Origin: Clostridium oryzae
GTDB lineage: Bacteria > Bacillota > Clostridia > Clostridiales > Clostridiaceae
DNA: 64,000 nt
Direction: 5' to 3'
NCBI RefSeq assembly: GCF_002029235.1
Contig: NZ_MZGV01000007.1
Span: 1-64,000 of the forward strand
Shown here: piece after piece, positions 1 through 7,410 of the stretch
How positions within the stretch are numbered: position 1 is the stretch's first letter
Layout of the letters: every line of letters begins with the position of its first letter
The notes under the pieces: generated by a model
Databases searched by the model: none
Seen by the model: the letters and a program-made list of their open reading frames with translations, nothing else
What the model was told of the DNA's origin: nothing
Made by a program: the position numbers and the translations under genes

Positions 1-453
1 TTTTTCTTCGTAGATTATTAAGTGAGATCTTAATTATAAAGAGAGTTAAAGGCTTCTCTTCAATATGGAAACTGTTATAATTAACTTTCTTTTAATAATC
101 CAACTACTTAAAAGCCTATTAATCGTGACAGGGCTCTACGAAGAAGCAGGTCTTCGAAGCCAAGACCTGTCCTGCTTAGATAGCTTTTTAAGGTTATCTC
201 TATTAAAATGGATATTAGTTTTAGCAATTTCCAAATTAAAAAGAGGTTTTTTATCTTTCTAAAAAATTAGCGATGCACTTTAGTTTTCTTCGAAGAAATT
301 AAAAAATTGTTATTCGATAGAATAACGTTTATCCAATAGCACTTAGTTTATATTTAAAAGATACATTAAATAATTAACAGCTATTTAATTTACAGAACCC
401 GAAGGGCGCAATGACAGGTAGGTCATACCCCCATCGTTGGTTAGTAATATACT
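1..453 (-). repeat. Copy A of a 0.6 kb inverted-repeat element, cut by the window edge
   Basis: This sequence is the reverse complement of 38702-39156, with only scattered differences. The full element is seen at 38702-39319, so the outer part of this copy lies before base 1. The inner end carries the conserved end motif (CCCGAAGGG, then a short hairpin ATGACAGGTAGGTCAT, then a GGTT-containing end near 440). In copy B that hairpin is perfect; here one arm carries a C-to-A change. A 65-codon reading frame inside is shared with copy B, but nearly all differences alter amino acids, so I do not treat it as a gene. The element ends about 12 bases from the stop codon of the synthetase gene. Confidence 0.85.
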
Positions 454-464
454 TATTTGAAGCG

Positions 465-1757
465 CTAAGGAGTGACTCTTGTTCTGTCGCGCGGAAATAA
501 AGAGCCATATCTTACGTTTCTATATCCCAGCAGTTGGCAGGTGATTCGCTCAAGTCCTATGGCAAGCCCGCCGTGAGGAGGCATACCATACTTAAATACA
601 TTCATGTAATCTGAGAAATCTTCCGGATTTAAGCCTTTATTTATCATGCTCTGTTTAAGCATATTGTAATCATTTATCCTTTGACCGCCTGTGGTTATTT
701 CAAGTCCTCTAAAGATAAGGTCAAAGCTCCTTGTAACCGAAGTATCCAGCGGCATAGTGTACATAGGCCTTTTGCTTATGGGATAATGCGTAAGAAATAC
801 AAAATCAGAGTCAAATTTGTTTTTAACGTAGTCGCTTATTAGTTTCTCACCTTCTGGGTCCAGATCATTTTCAAGTTCATTTTTTCCATATTCCTGTTTT
901 AAAATATTTATTGCGTCGCTAAGTTTAAGACAAGGTATTTTTCCTTCAATTACAGGAAGCTCTGCTCCTAAAAGTTCAAGCTGTTTACTGTAATTATTTT
1001 TTAATTCCAGCAGCATGTATTTCAAAAATTGAGTTTCTAATTCAATAAGTTCAGTTTCATCTTTAATAAAACCCATTTCTAAATCCATACTGACATATTC
1101 ATTTAAATGACGCACAGTGTTATGCTCTTCGGCTCTATATACATGGGCTACTTCAAATACTCGTTCAAAGCCTGCACCTACCATCATCTGTTTATAAAAT
1201 TGCGGACTTTGAGTAAGGTAGGCATCTTTTTCGAAATACTTAACTTTAAATAAGGCTGTTCCGCCTTCAGCTCCCTGAGCAACTATTTTTGAAGTAAAAA
1301 TTTCTGTAAAGCTTCTGCTAGTTAAGAAGCGTCTGAAACTTTCAGAGATTTGTGCTTGTATTTCGAAAATAGCTTTGTTTTTTACATTTCTAAGACTCAA
1401 TACTCTGTGATTAAGCTCAGTATCGATGTTTATATTCATATCTTCAGTATTTATTTCTATTGGCATATCCTCAGTTACGGCAGATAGTATATTGAGAGAG
1501 TCTACTTGAATTTCATAATTTCCTGTAGAATTTGTACTTTCAGATACTTTACCAATTATTTCTAAGATGCTTTCAAGTTTTAAATTCTTTATTTGTTCAA
1601 ACCTATCTTTGCTTACTACGCATTGAATAAGCCCTGTTCTGTCTCTAAGCTGAATAAAGGCAATTTTGCTGAGCTTTCTTGTTCTATGCAGCCAGCCTTT
1701 TATACACACAGTTTCATTATTAAATTTTTCTATTTGATTAATCATAGTTCTATCCAT
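465..1757 (-). CDS. aspS: Aspartate--tRNA ligase, archaeal/non-discriminating type
   Basis: This is a class II aminoacyl-tRNA synthetase that charges tRNA with aspartate in the cytoplasm. An OB-fold anticodon-binding domain (about residues 15-95) is followed by the catalytic core (about 125-430). Motif 2 is visible near residues 200-213 (FEVAHVYRAEEHNT) and motif 3 near the C-terminus (GLAIGLERI). At 430 residues it has the short archaeal-type architecture and lacks the GAD insertion of the roughly 590-residue bacterial AspRS. Such enzymes are often non-discriminating and make Asp-tRNA(Asn) for amidation, but sequence alone does not prove that here. The start follows a good GGAGG site. Upstream lies a T-box with a GAC (Asp) specifier. 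Confidence 0.88.
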   Translation of the reverse strand: MDRTMINQIEKFNNETVCIKGWLHRTRKLSKIAFIQLRDRTGLIQCVVSKDRFEQIKNLKLESILEIIGKVSESTNSTGNYEIQVDSLNILSAVTEDMPIEINTEDMNINIDTELNHRVLSLRNVKNKAIFEIQAQISESFRRFLTSRSFTEIFTSKIVAQGAEGGTALFKVKYFEKDAYLTQSPQFYKQMMVGAGFERVFEVAHVYRAEEHNTVRHLNEYVSMDLEMGFIKDETELIELETQFLKYMLLELKNNYSKQLELLGAELPVIEGKIPCLKLSDAINILKQEYGKNELENDLDPEGEKLISDYVKNKFDSDFVFLTHYPISKRPMYTMPLDTSVTRSFDLIFRGLEITTGGQRINDYNMLKQSMINKGLNPEDFSDYMNVFKYGMPPHGGLAIGLERITCQLLGYRNVRYGSLFPRDRTRVTP

Positions 1758-1828
1758 AAAATTACCTCCAGAATTTTAATTTTTGAGGCAAGTATATGTT
1801 TCCGGACACATAACCTGCTTCAGTAATG

Positions 1829-1862
1829 AAAAAATCCCTTGAAAAATTAATTTCAAGGGACG
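1829..1862 (-). terminator. Second (gene-proximal) T-box terminator
   Basis: On the minus strand the arms CCCTTGAAA and TTTCAAGGG enclose a short AT loop and are followed by a run of T. It lies just after the second T-box sequence and about 70 nt before the synthetase start, as expected for a T-box attenuator. Confidence 0.85.
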
Positions 1863-1949
1863 AAAGAATTCGCGGTACCACCCAAGTTAGTCTAAAGATA
1901 AATAGGATAATAGGGGTTAAATAACACATCAAAAGTCTGCGCATTTAAT

Positions 1950-1980
1950 AAAAAAATCCCACTCCATACAGGAGTGAGAT
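1950..1980 (-). terminator. First (promoter-proximal) T-box terminator
   Basis: On the minus strand the arms CTCACTCC and GGAGTGGGA enclose a TGTAT loop and are followed by seven T. It follows the first T-box sequence at 1987-2000. Confidence 0.82.
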
Positions 1981-2201
1981 ATATGCCCACGGTACCATCC
2001 TTATTAATCGTAAAGACTCGCTTTATTCCAGTTAACGTTGGAAGCCGACCTGACCTAATAACAAAAGCTTTCAGACAGGCATCTCAGGAATGTCCTTCAA
2101 TAGAAATTTACACTGTCAGGTTCTCAGCTATCCCGACTCTCTGTAATTGAAATTTACTATTTACTCTTTCCATCATAGATATTAATAAATTTATTAAAAA
2201 A

Positions 2202-2230
2202 AGTATAGAGCTTTTAAAATAAAAAGTCAA
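2202..2230 (-). promoter_or_regulatory. Sigma-A-type promoter of the T-box leader
   Basis: Minus-strand TTGACT (2225-2230) and TATACT (2202-2207) are separated by exactly 17 bases. The predicted start lies about 55 nt before the AGAGAG motif of the T-box. Confidence 0.75.
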
Positions 2231-2305
2231 CTGTTTATTTTAACGTGGATAAAAGATTTTAGTCTGCCTTTAATGTTTATAGTGAAGTAAAAAATTGTTT
2301 TCATG

Positions 2306-3007
2306 CTATTTTACTTCGGTGCAGTCATATGGTTTTTCTAAGTGATTCACAGGTTTTGCCCAGCGAACGGCATTAATAATGACCCTTTGTATGTTTGAAT
2401 CATAATAAATAGGGTATTCCTCATGTCCAGGTTGAAAGTAGAAAATTTTCCCTCTTCCTCTTGACCAGGTGCAGCCGCTTCGAAATACTTCGCCGCTAGC
2501 AAACCAGCCGATGAATACGACATCATCTGGTTTAGGAATATCAAAGTATTCCCCATACATTTCTTCGTGTTCCAATGCAAATCCTTCTGCGACACCTTTT
2601 GCAATAGGATGTGAGGGAGAGATACATTTAACTAGCTCCCTATCTCCATGTTTCCATCGAAGGCAAAGAGAGGTTCCAAGCAATAGCTGCAACGGTTTAC
2701 AAAGATGAGCCGAATGCAGTGGAATAAATCCCATTCCTTGCAATACATATTTTTTTACACGTTCTGCAATTTTATCCGGTACTTTATCGTGAGCACAGTG
2801 TGCCCACCAGATTAAAACATCTGTATCATTTAGAACTTCTTCTGAAAGTCCACATTCAGGCATATCAAGAGTTGCTGTTCTGACTGAAAAATCTTCTTCT
2901 TTTTGCAAAAAACCTTTAATACAGTTATGAATGCCATCAGGATATATTTTATGAATGGCTTCATATTCATTTTCGTGTATAAATTCATTCCATATCGTAA
3001 TTTTCAT
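2306..3007 (-). CDS. ThuA-domain protein (trehalose-utilisation family)
   Basis: A 233-residue cytoplasmic protein of the ThuA family, which has a class I glutamine-amidotransferase-like fold and is associated with sugar metabolism. Visible family landmarks are the N-terminal strand KITIWNEF, the DVLIWWAHCAHD segment (about residues 62-74), GFIPLHSAHLCKP (about 93-105) and FYFQPGHEEYP near residue 190. It is the downstream gene of a two-gene operon, 13 bases after the TIM-barrel gene, with a strong AGGAGG site. A loose GAAGTAAAA/TTTTACTTC hairpin (2284-2317) overlaps the stop region and may end transcription. The substrate is not evident. ThuA proteins are often paired with sugar isomerase-like enzymes, which fits the neighbour. 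Confidence 0.8.
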   Translation of the reverse strand: MKITIWNEFIHENEYEAIHKIYPDGIHNCIKGFLQKEEDFSVRTATLDMPECGLSEEVLNDTDVLIWWAHCAHDKVPDKIAERVKKYVLQGMGFIPLHSAHLCKPLQLLLGTSLCLRWKHGDRELVKCISPSHPIAKGVAEGFALEHEEMYGEYFDIPKPDDVVFIGWFASGEVFRSGCTWSRGRGKIFYFQPGHEEYPIYYDSNIQRVIINAVRWAKPVNHLEKPYDCTEVK

Positions 3008-3020
3008 AAATAACCTCCTG

Positions 3021-3866
3021 CTAAAGCGTACGCAGATATAATGCTGACTTCTTAATGCATGATAATTGATCAGCTACGCCGAAATGTTCGATAGCAAAAA
3101 ATCCATCATATCCTTCCGCAATTTGATCCTTTACTATTTTTTCTATTGGCATATAACCATCGCCTACTGCACAGGCAGCAAGACCTTGATTATGTTTATT
3201 GTACTTAGAAACATTCGTCTCCTTACCTCGGTCTTTGCAGTGCATATGTACTACGTATTTTTTTAATTTACTATATGCTTCATAAGCGTCTTCATCGCTA
3301 AATGCAAAATTTCCAATATCCATTGTAAATTTCAAACCTTCTGCTTGTTCCATAAACCATCTTAGCTGATTTAATGTGGAAAATGGTGCTGTTACAGCAT
3401 CAAAATCTTCTAAAGTTATTGAGATGTCTCTTTCTTTCGCATAGGGTATAAGTTTAACAATAGTTCTTTTAATTTTTTGTACATTTTCATTTTGTTCCAT
3501 GGCCTGAGCTACTTCAGGATAAGATGCATTTGGTATTCGCAAGAGGGCTGCTTGGACTTCCGACACAAAGCCAGGTACTAGTAAAATCTTTTTGGCTCCA
3601 ACACGTCTTGCTGTATCGATATGTGTTTTACCATAGGAAATATCAATAGATTTTTCAAAGTTATGAAATTCATAAATACAACTGATGCACATATCTGCTT
3701 CTTTTATCTCTTGAATTATTCTTTCTTCATCTTTTAATAAGCAGGTTAAGTTTATTTCAATACCGTTAATGCCGCTGTCTTTGGCAGTTTTAAGTACTTG
3801 CTGTGTGCTTAAACCCGTTTGTTTTGCTGCTTCAAGTATATGGTCATAAAACACCGATAGTTTCAT
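3021..3866 (-). CDS. Sugar phosphate isomerase/epimerase-like TIM-barrel protein
   Basis: A 281-residue AP-endonuclease-2-type (xylose isomerase-like) TIM barrel, probably metal dependent. Candidate metal ligands appear in order as the Glu of ITLEDFD, the Asp of FTMDIGNF, the His of HMHCKD and the Glu of FFAIEHFG, which is the usual E-D-H-E set of the fold. It is the first gene of an operon with the ThuA-domain gene, suggesting joint catabolism or repair of a sugar or inositol derivative. That substrate class is inference. The start has an AGGAG site a few bases upstream, and about 400 bp of noncoding DNA precedes it. Confidence 0.8.
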   Translation of the reverse strand: MKLSVFYDHILEAAKQTGLSTQQVLKTAKDSGINGIEINLTCLLKDEERIIQEIKEADMCISCIYEFHNFEKSIDISYGKTHIDTARRVGAKKILLVPGFVSEVQAALLRIPNASYPEVAQAMEQNENVQKIKRTIVKLIPYAKERDISITLEDFDAVTAPFSTLNQLRWFMEQAEGLKFTMDIGNFAFSDEDAYEAYSKLKKYVVHMHCKDRGKETNVSKYNKHNQGLAACAVGDGYMPIEKIVKDQIAEGYDGFFAIEHFGVADQLSCIKKSALYLRTL

Positions 3867-4139
3867 AGCTACTCCTTTTTACTTATAAAGTTTCTATTTG
3901 ATATTATGTTTATTTTATTTAAAATCTGTATACATATTATACCATGCGGTGTTTTGCTGGCACAACTTTATATAAATATTAATGTTTTATAGATAATACA
4001 AAAATAAACTGCTGTCAGGGCATTTTTATTGTAAATAAATATTCTATAATATATAATTATTACCGAATAAGGCTAAATTAGATATATATAAATAAAGATA
4101 TATATGAATGAGAAGTATATTAATAATTATTATAGTAAT
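3867..4139. other. AT-rich divergent intergenic region
   Basis: This stretch separates the minus-strand sugar operon from the plus-strand aminopeptidase. It is very AT-rich with many TATA-like strings. I see no gene, RNA or convincing paired promoter boxes beyond chance. Promoters for both directions presumably lie here. Confidence 0.5.
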
Positions 4140-4245
4140 ATATATAAGTTCTAATAAAATTCTTACATTGTGACTTCTAAAAGTAGATTTGACCCTAGGA
4201 TCTTTTAGGAGTCAGAATCTATTAGAACTTTAGAAACTTATATAT
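4140..4245 (+). repeat. Palindromic MITE-like element, copy 1
   Basis: An imperfect palindrome of 106 bp. Its ends are ATATATAAGTT and the complement AACTTATATAT, with further pairing of TGACTTCTAAAAG to CTTTTAGGAGTCA around a CCCTAGG centre. The reverse complement matches 28135-28250 closely. It ends just before the AAAGAGG ribosome binding site of the aminopeptidase gene, so it lies in that gene's 5' region. Confidence 0.8.
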
Positions 4246-4263
4246 TAGAAAAGAGGATGAGAC

Positions 4264-5496
4264 ATGAACAAAGAATATTTACAGAAATATGCAGAAGTAA
4301 TCATAAAAGAAGGAATAAACATTCAAGATAATCAGACTCTTGTTATAAATTCTCCTATAGAATGTGCTGAGTTTGCCAGATTAGCAGCAGAAGTTGCGTA
4401 TAAAAGCGGTGCGCGAGAAGTGGTTATGAATTGGAATGATGAGATTTCTACAAGAATTAAGTATACTGAAGCTAAACATGAGGATATATTTGATGAATTT
4501 CCGGAATGGAGCAAGAAATTTTATCAGGAATATATAGACAAGAAAGCAGCATTTTTAAGCATTGATGCGGCAGACCCAGAAATTATGAGAGGGGTAGACG
4601 AAAGCAGAATTGTGCGCGGAACAAGAGCAAACAGCATTGGAAAAAAGTATTACAGGGAAAAACTTATGAATGATAAGAATGCGTGGTGTGTTGTTTCTGT
4701 CCCGACAAAGAGCTGGGCTAAAAAGGTGTTTCCACATGCAGCAGAAGAGGAAGCTGTAGAGCTTTTATGGAAGGCTATATTCAGCGTTACCAGAATCAAT
4801 GAGGGAGATGCAGTGGAGGCATGGAATGAGCATAAACATGCAGGTAAAAAGCGCGTAGATATAATGAACAGGTACAATTTTAAATATCTTGTGTATAAAA
4901 ATTCTGTAGGTACAGATTTAAAGATAGAATTAAATCCAAAGGCTATATGGGCAGGTGTTTCATCTTATAGTGAAGACGGTATAGAATTTATTGCTAACAT
5001 TCCTACAGAGGAGATATTTACTATGCCATTAAAAACTGGTGTTAATGGAAAGGTAGTTAGTTCAAAGCCTTTAAATTATAATGGAAATCTTATTGATAAT
5101 TTTTCGATAACATTTAAAGATGGAAGAATAGTAGATTACACAGCAGAGAAGGGATATAGTACATTAAAACACTTAATTGAAACTGATGAGGGCAGTCATT
5201 ACCTTGGTGAAGTAGCATTAGTTCAGTATGATTCCCCAATATCCAATAGTAAGATATTATTCTATAATACCCTTTTTGATGAAAATGCATCCTGTCACCT
5301 TGCTATAGGAAAAGCATATCCTACATGTCTAAAAGGCGGATCTGAAATGAGTGAAGAGCAGCTTGAAAAAGAAGGTGCTAATGATTCGATGACTCATGTA
5401 GATTTTATGGTAGGAACAGAGGAGCTTGACATAACTGGAATAACTGTAAATGGTGAAGAGGTGCCGGTATTTAGAAACGGCAATTTTGTTTTCTAA
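4264..5496 (+). CDS. Aminopeptidase, M29 family
   Basis: A 410-residue metallo-aminopeptidase of the thermophilic/AmpS type that removes N-terminal residues from peptides in the cytoplasm. The M29 signature is clear: an N-terminal half ending around residue 240, then metal-site segments with Glu in PTEEIFTMP, Glu in GEVALV, His in SCHLAIGKAYP and the HVDFM pair near residue 380. Length matches the family. The start follows AAAGAGG with 8-base spacing. It heads a likely operon with the NTP pyrophosphatase and epimerase genes, with gaps of 22 and 13 bases. A palindromic repeat sits immediately upstream and may influence its expression. Confidence 0.9.
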   Translation: MNKEYLQKYAEVIIKEGINIQDNQTLVINSPIECAEFARLAAEVAYKSGAREVVMNWNDEISTRIKYTEAKHEDIFDEFPEWSKKFYQEYIDKKAAFLSIDAADPEIMRGVDESRIVRGTRANSIGKKYYREKLMNDKNAWCVVSVPTKSWAKKVFPHAAEEEAVELLWKAIFSVTRINEGDAVEAWNEHKHAGKKRVDIMNRYNFKYLVYKNSVGTDLKIELNPKAIWAGVSSYSEDGIEFIANIPTEEIFTMPLKTGVNGKVVSSKPLNYNGNLIDNFSITFKDGRIVDYTAEKGYSTLKHLIETDEGSHYLGEVALVQYDSPISNSKILFYNTLFDENASCHLAIGKAYPTCLKGGSEMSEEQLEKEGANDSMTHVDFMVGTEELDITGITVNGEEVPVFRNGNFVF

Positions 5497-5518
5497 TTAG
5501 TTTAGGGGAGATGAGGGT

Positions 5519-6151
5519 TTGAGGCTTTTATATGGAACGACAAATGCTGGAAAACTTGACAGCATGAAAAGACGATTGAGGAATATTGATGTTGAAGTTG
5601 TTGGCTTAAATGAACTTAATATAGAGAAAATATCAGTGGAAGAGACGGGAAACAATCCGCTTGAAAATGCTGTGATAAAAGCAAAAGCATATTATGATAA
5701 GTATAGGATTCCCTTATTTTCCTGTGATACTGGATTGTATATTGATGGACTTGAGGAGAGCAGGCAGCCAGGGGTTTACGTAAGAAGAGCGGATGGCGGC
5801 ATTGAATTAGATGATGAGCAAATGCTGGAGTATTATACCAATCTAGCTAAGGAACTTGGCGGCAGTGTTAAAGCGCAATATAGAAATGCGATTTGTTTAA
5901 TTATGGATGATAATAATATTTTTAAATATGACGGGGAGGATATTGGCTTAGATAAATTTATAATAACGGATAAGCCTTATCCTAAGATGACAAAAGGGTT
6001 CCCATTGGATTCCATATCCATTGATATAGCTACAGGTAAATATTTTATTGAAATGGATGATGAAGTTACTGATGAAGAAAGTGGAGAAGACGGCTTTGCA
6101 AGATTTATAGGAAGAGCATTACAAATATATAATCAACGTTGTAATAAGTAA
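5519..6151 (+). CDS. RdgB/HAM1-family non-canonical purine NTP pyrophosphatase
   Basis: A 210-residue protein predicted to hydrolyse deaminated purine nucleotides such as ITP and XTP to monophosphates, protecting nucleic acids. The N-terminus LLYGTTNAGKLDSMKRRL matches the family substrate loop (T-N-x-G-K), FSCDTGLYIDGL is the conserved acidic segment, and GEDGFARF sits near the C-terminus. The start is TTG after AGGGGAG; the nearby ATG at 5511 runs into a stop at once. The sequence is more divergent than typical RdgB, so substrate preference is uncertain. It lies between the M29 peptidase and an epimerase in the same direction. Confidence 0.78.
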   Translation: MRLLYGTTNAGKLDSMKRRLRNIDVEVVGLNELNIEKISVEETGNNPLENAVIKAKAYYDKYRIPLFSCDTGLYIDGLEESRQPGVYVRRADGGIELDDEQMLEYYTNLAKELGGSVKAQYRNAICLIMDDNNIFKYDGEDIGLDKFIITDKPYPKMTKGFPLDSISIDIATGKYFIEMDDEVTDEESGEDGFARFIGRALQIYNQRCNK

Positions 6152-6164
6152 GGAGCAATGTAGC

Positions 6165-7034
6165 ATGGTAAGCGTAGAAAATAATATACTTAAAGTTGAA
6201 ATTGCAGAGAAAGGGGCTGAACTATTAAGTATTAAGTTGAAGAAAGATGGTACTGAGTATCTTTGGACAGCAGATAGTACATACTGGAATAGGCATGCAC
6301 CAGTACTTTTCCCTATAGTTGGAAGATTAAAAGATAATCATTATACATATGATGGTAAAACCTATGAACTTAATCAGCATGGTTTTGCAAGAGATAATGT
6401 ATTTGGGGTGGCTGAAGGCGGTAGCAATGCTGTCGAGTTAGAGTTTGGATATAATGAAGAGACGTTAAAGAGATATCCATTTAAATTTAAACTAAAGATA
6501 AGGTATGAGCTTGATGGAAATAAAATTAATGTTAGATATACTGTAATCAATGAGGACGATAAGGAAATGTTCTTTTCAATAGGCGGTCATCCTGGCTTTA
6601 ATTGTCCATTGATGGTTGGAGAAAAAATGGAGGATTATTATCTAGAATTTGAACAGAAAGAAGTGCTGCATACTTACGATTTTAAGGATGGAGTACTGTG
6701 CCAAGAACTATATGATTTTAAGAATCCAGAGAGTAAAATAGAGCTTAGCAAAGATGTATTTAAACATGATGCGTTAATTATTGAAAATATAAAGTCAAAA
6801 ACTATAGCGCTTAAGAGTCATAAAAATAGTAAGTCGGTAACAGTAGAACTTGCAGGCTTCCCTTTTGTAGGACTGTGGTCAAAACTTGAAGGCGCACCTT
6901 TTGTGTGCATTGAACCTTGGTACGGTGTATCAGATAATGAAAATTGCAGTGGAAATATTGAGAACAAAAAAGGAATAAATAAACTAGCTCCAGCAGAAAG
7001 TTTCAGCTGCAGCTACAGCATAGTGATTAAATAG
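6165..7034 (+). CDS. Aldose 1-epimerase family protein (LacX-like)
   Basis: A 289-residue beta-sandwich protein of the aldose 1-epimerase superfamily, LacX/YeaD-like branch, that acts on the anomeric carbon of a sugar or sugar phosphate. Visible motifs are FPIVGRLKDN, QHGFARD (the His region), SIGGHPGFNCP and CIEPWYG, the last holding the catalytic-type Glu. It starts with ATG 13 bases after the upstream gene, preceded by AAGGAG. It is probably co-transcribed with the two genes before it. The physiological substrate is not readable from sequence. Confidence 0.85.
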   Translation: MVSVENNILKVEIAEKGAELLSIKLKKDGTEYLWTADSTYWNRHAPVLFPIVGRLKDNHYTYDGKTYELNQHGFARDNVFGVAEGGSNAVELEFGYNEETLKRYPFKFKLKIRYELDGNKINVRYTVINEDDKEMFFSIGGHPGFNCPLMVGEKMEDYYLEFEQKEVLHTYDFKDGVLCQELYDFKNPESKIELSKDVFKHDALIIENIKSKTIALKSHKNSKSVTVELAGFPFVGLWSKLEGAPFVCIEPWYGVSDNENCSGNIENKKGINKLAPAESFSCSYSIVIK

Positions 7035-7035
7035 A

Positions 7036-7275
7036 AGAGAAAAGCGTAAAGAGTAGAGAGTAGAGAGTAAAGAGTAAAGTGAATGAAGAAATTCTGCTAT
7101 GCAGAATTTCTGAAAATTTAAATCTGAGTATCAGCAGATAATTTTTAATAACTAAGGCTATACATAGTATTACAAAAGGATTATCAAAATAATTAGGAGT
7201 CTCTATACAATCAAAATTCAGCATGGCTGAATTTTAACCTTCACTTTACTCTTTTCTCTTTACTCTTAACTCTCA
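7036..7275. repeat. Purine-rich inverted-repeat element with two hairpins
   Basis: The left part is GAGTAGAGAGT-type polypurine DNA and the right part (7240-7275) its pyrimidine counterpart, so the ends can pair. Inside are two hairpins, AAATTCTGC/GCAGAATTT (7090-7109) and AAAATTCAGC/GCTGAATTTT (7213-7236). After the first comes TTTCTGAAAATTTAAA...CAGCAGATAATTTTTAA, a degenerate copy of the terminator-trailing module also seen at 44521. This fills most of the gap between the epimerase gene and polA. I see no gene here. Confidence 0.65.
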
Positions 7276-7410
7276 TATCTATTTAATGCACTTTTTCCTA
7301 ACTATTTCGTCTAGAGCATTTAGTTCGCCTTTTATTTAGATTGTAGACTAAAAATTCAAATAAGGGTAGAATATAAGATATATATTCATATTTTATGGGG
7401 AGAATTAAAG

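Larger units (their letters stand above)
1829..2178 (-). promoter_or_regulatory. T-box leader (Asp specifier) with two antiterminator modules
   Basis: Read on the minus strand, the leader starts with the Stem I signature AGAGAG (2137-2142). An apical GGATAGCTGAGAACC segment follows, then GAAG-GAC-A, which places a GAC Asp codon (complement of 2092-2094) in the usual specifier position. The T-box sequence GGATGGTACCGTGG (about 1987-2000) is followed by a terminator at 1950-1980. A second T-box sequence GGGTGGTACCGCG (1871-1883) is followed by another terminator at 1829-1862. Only about 65 nt separate the first terminator from the second T-box sequence, too little for a second Stem I. Known T-boxes let uncharged tRNA stabilise the antiterminator; the duplicated decision step is discussed in the findings. 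Confidence 0.9.

Noticed and set aside
65-262. 65-codon frame also present at 38896-39093 on the minus strand
   Set aside because: It lies wholly in the repeated element, has no ribosome binding site, and nearly all differences between the two copies change the amino acid, so there is no sign of selection for protein.
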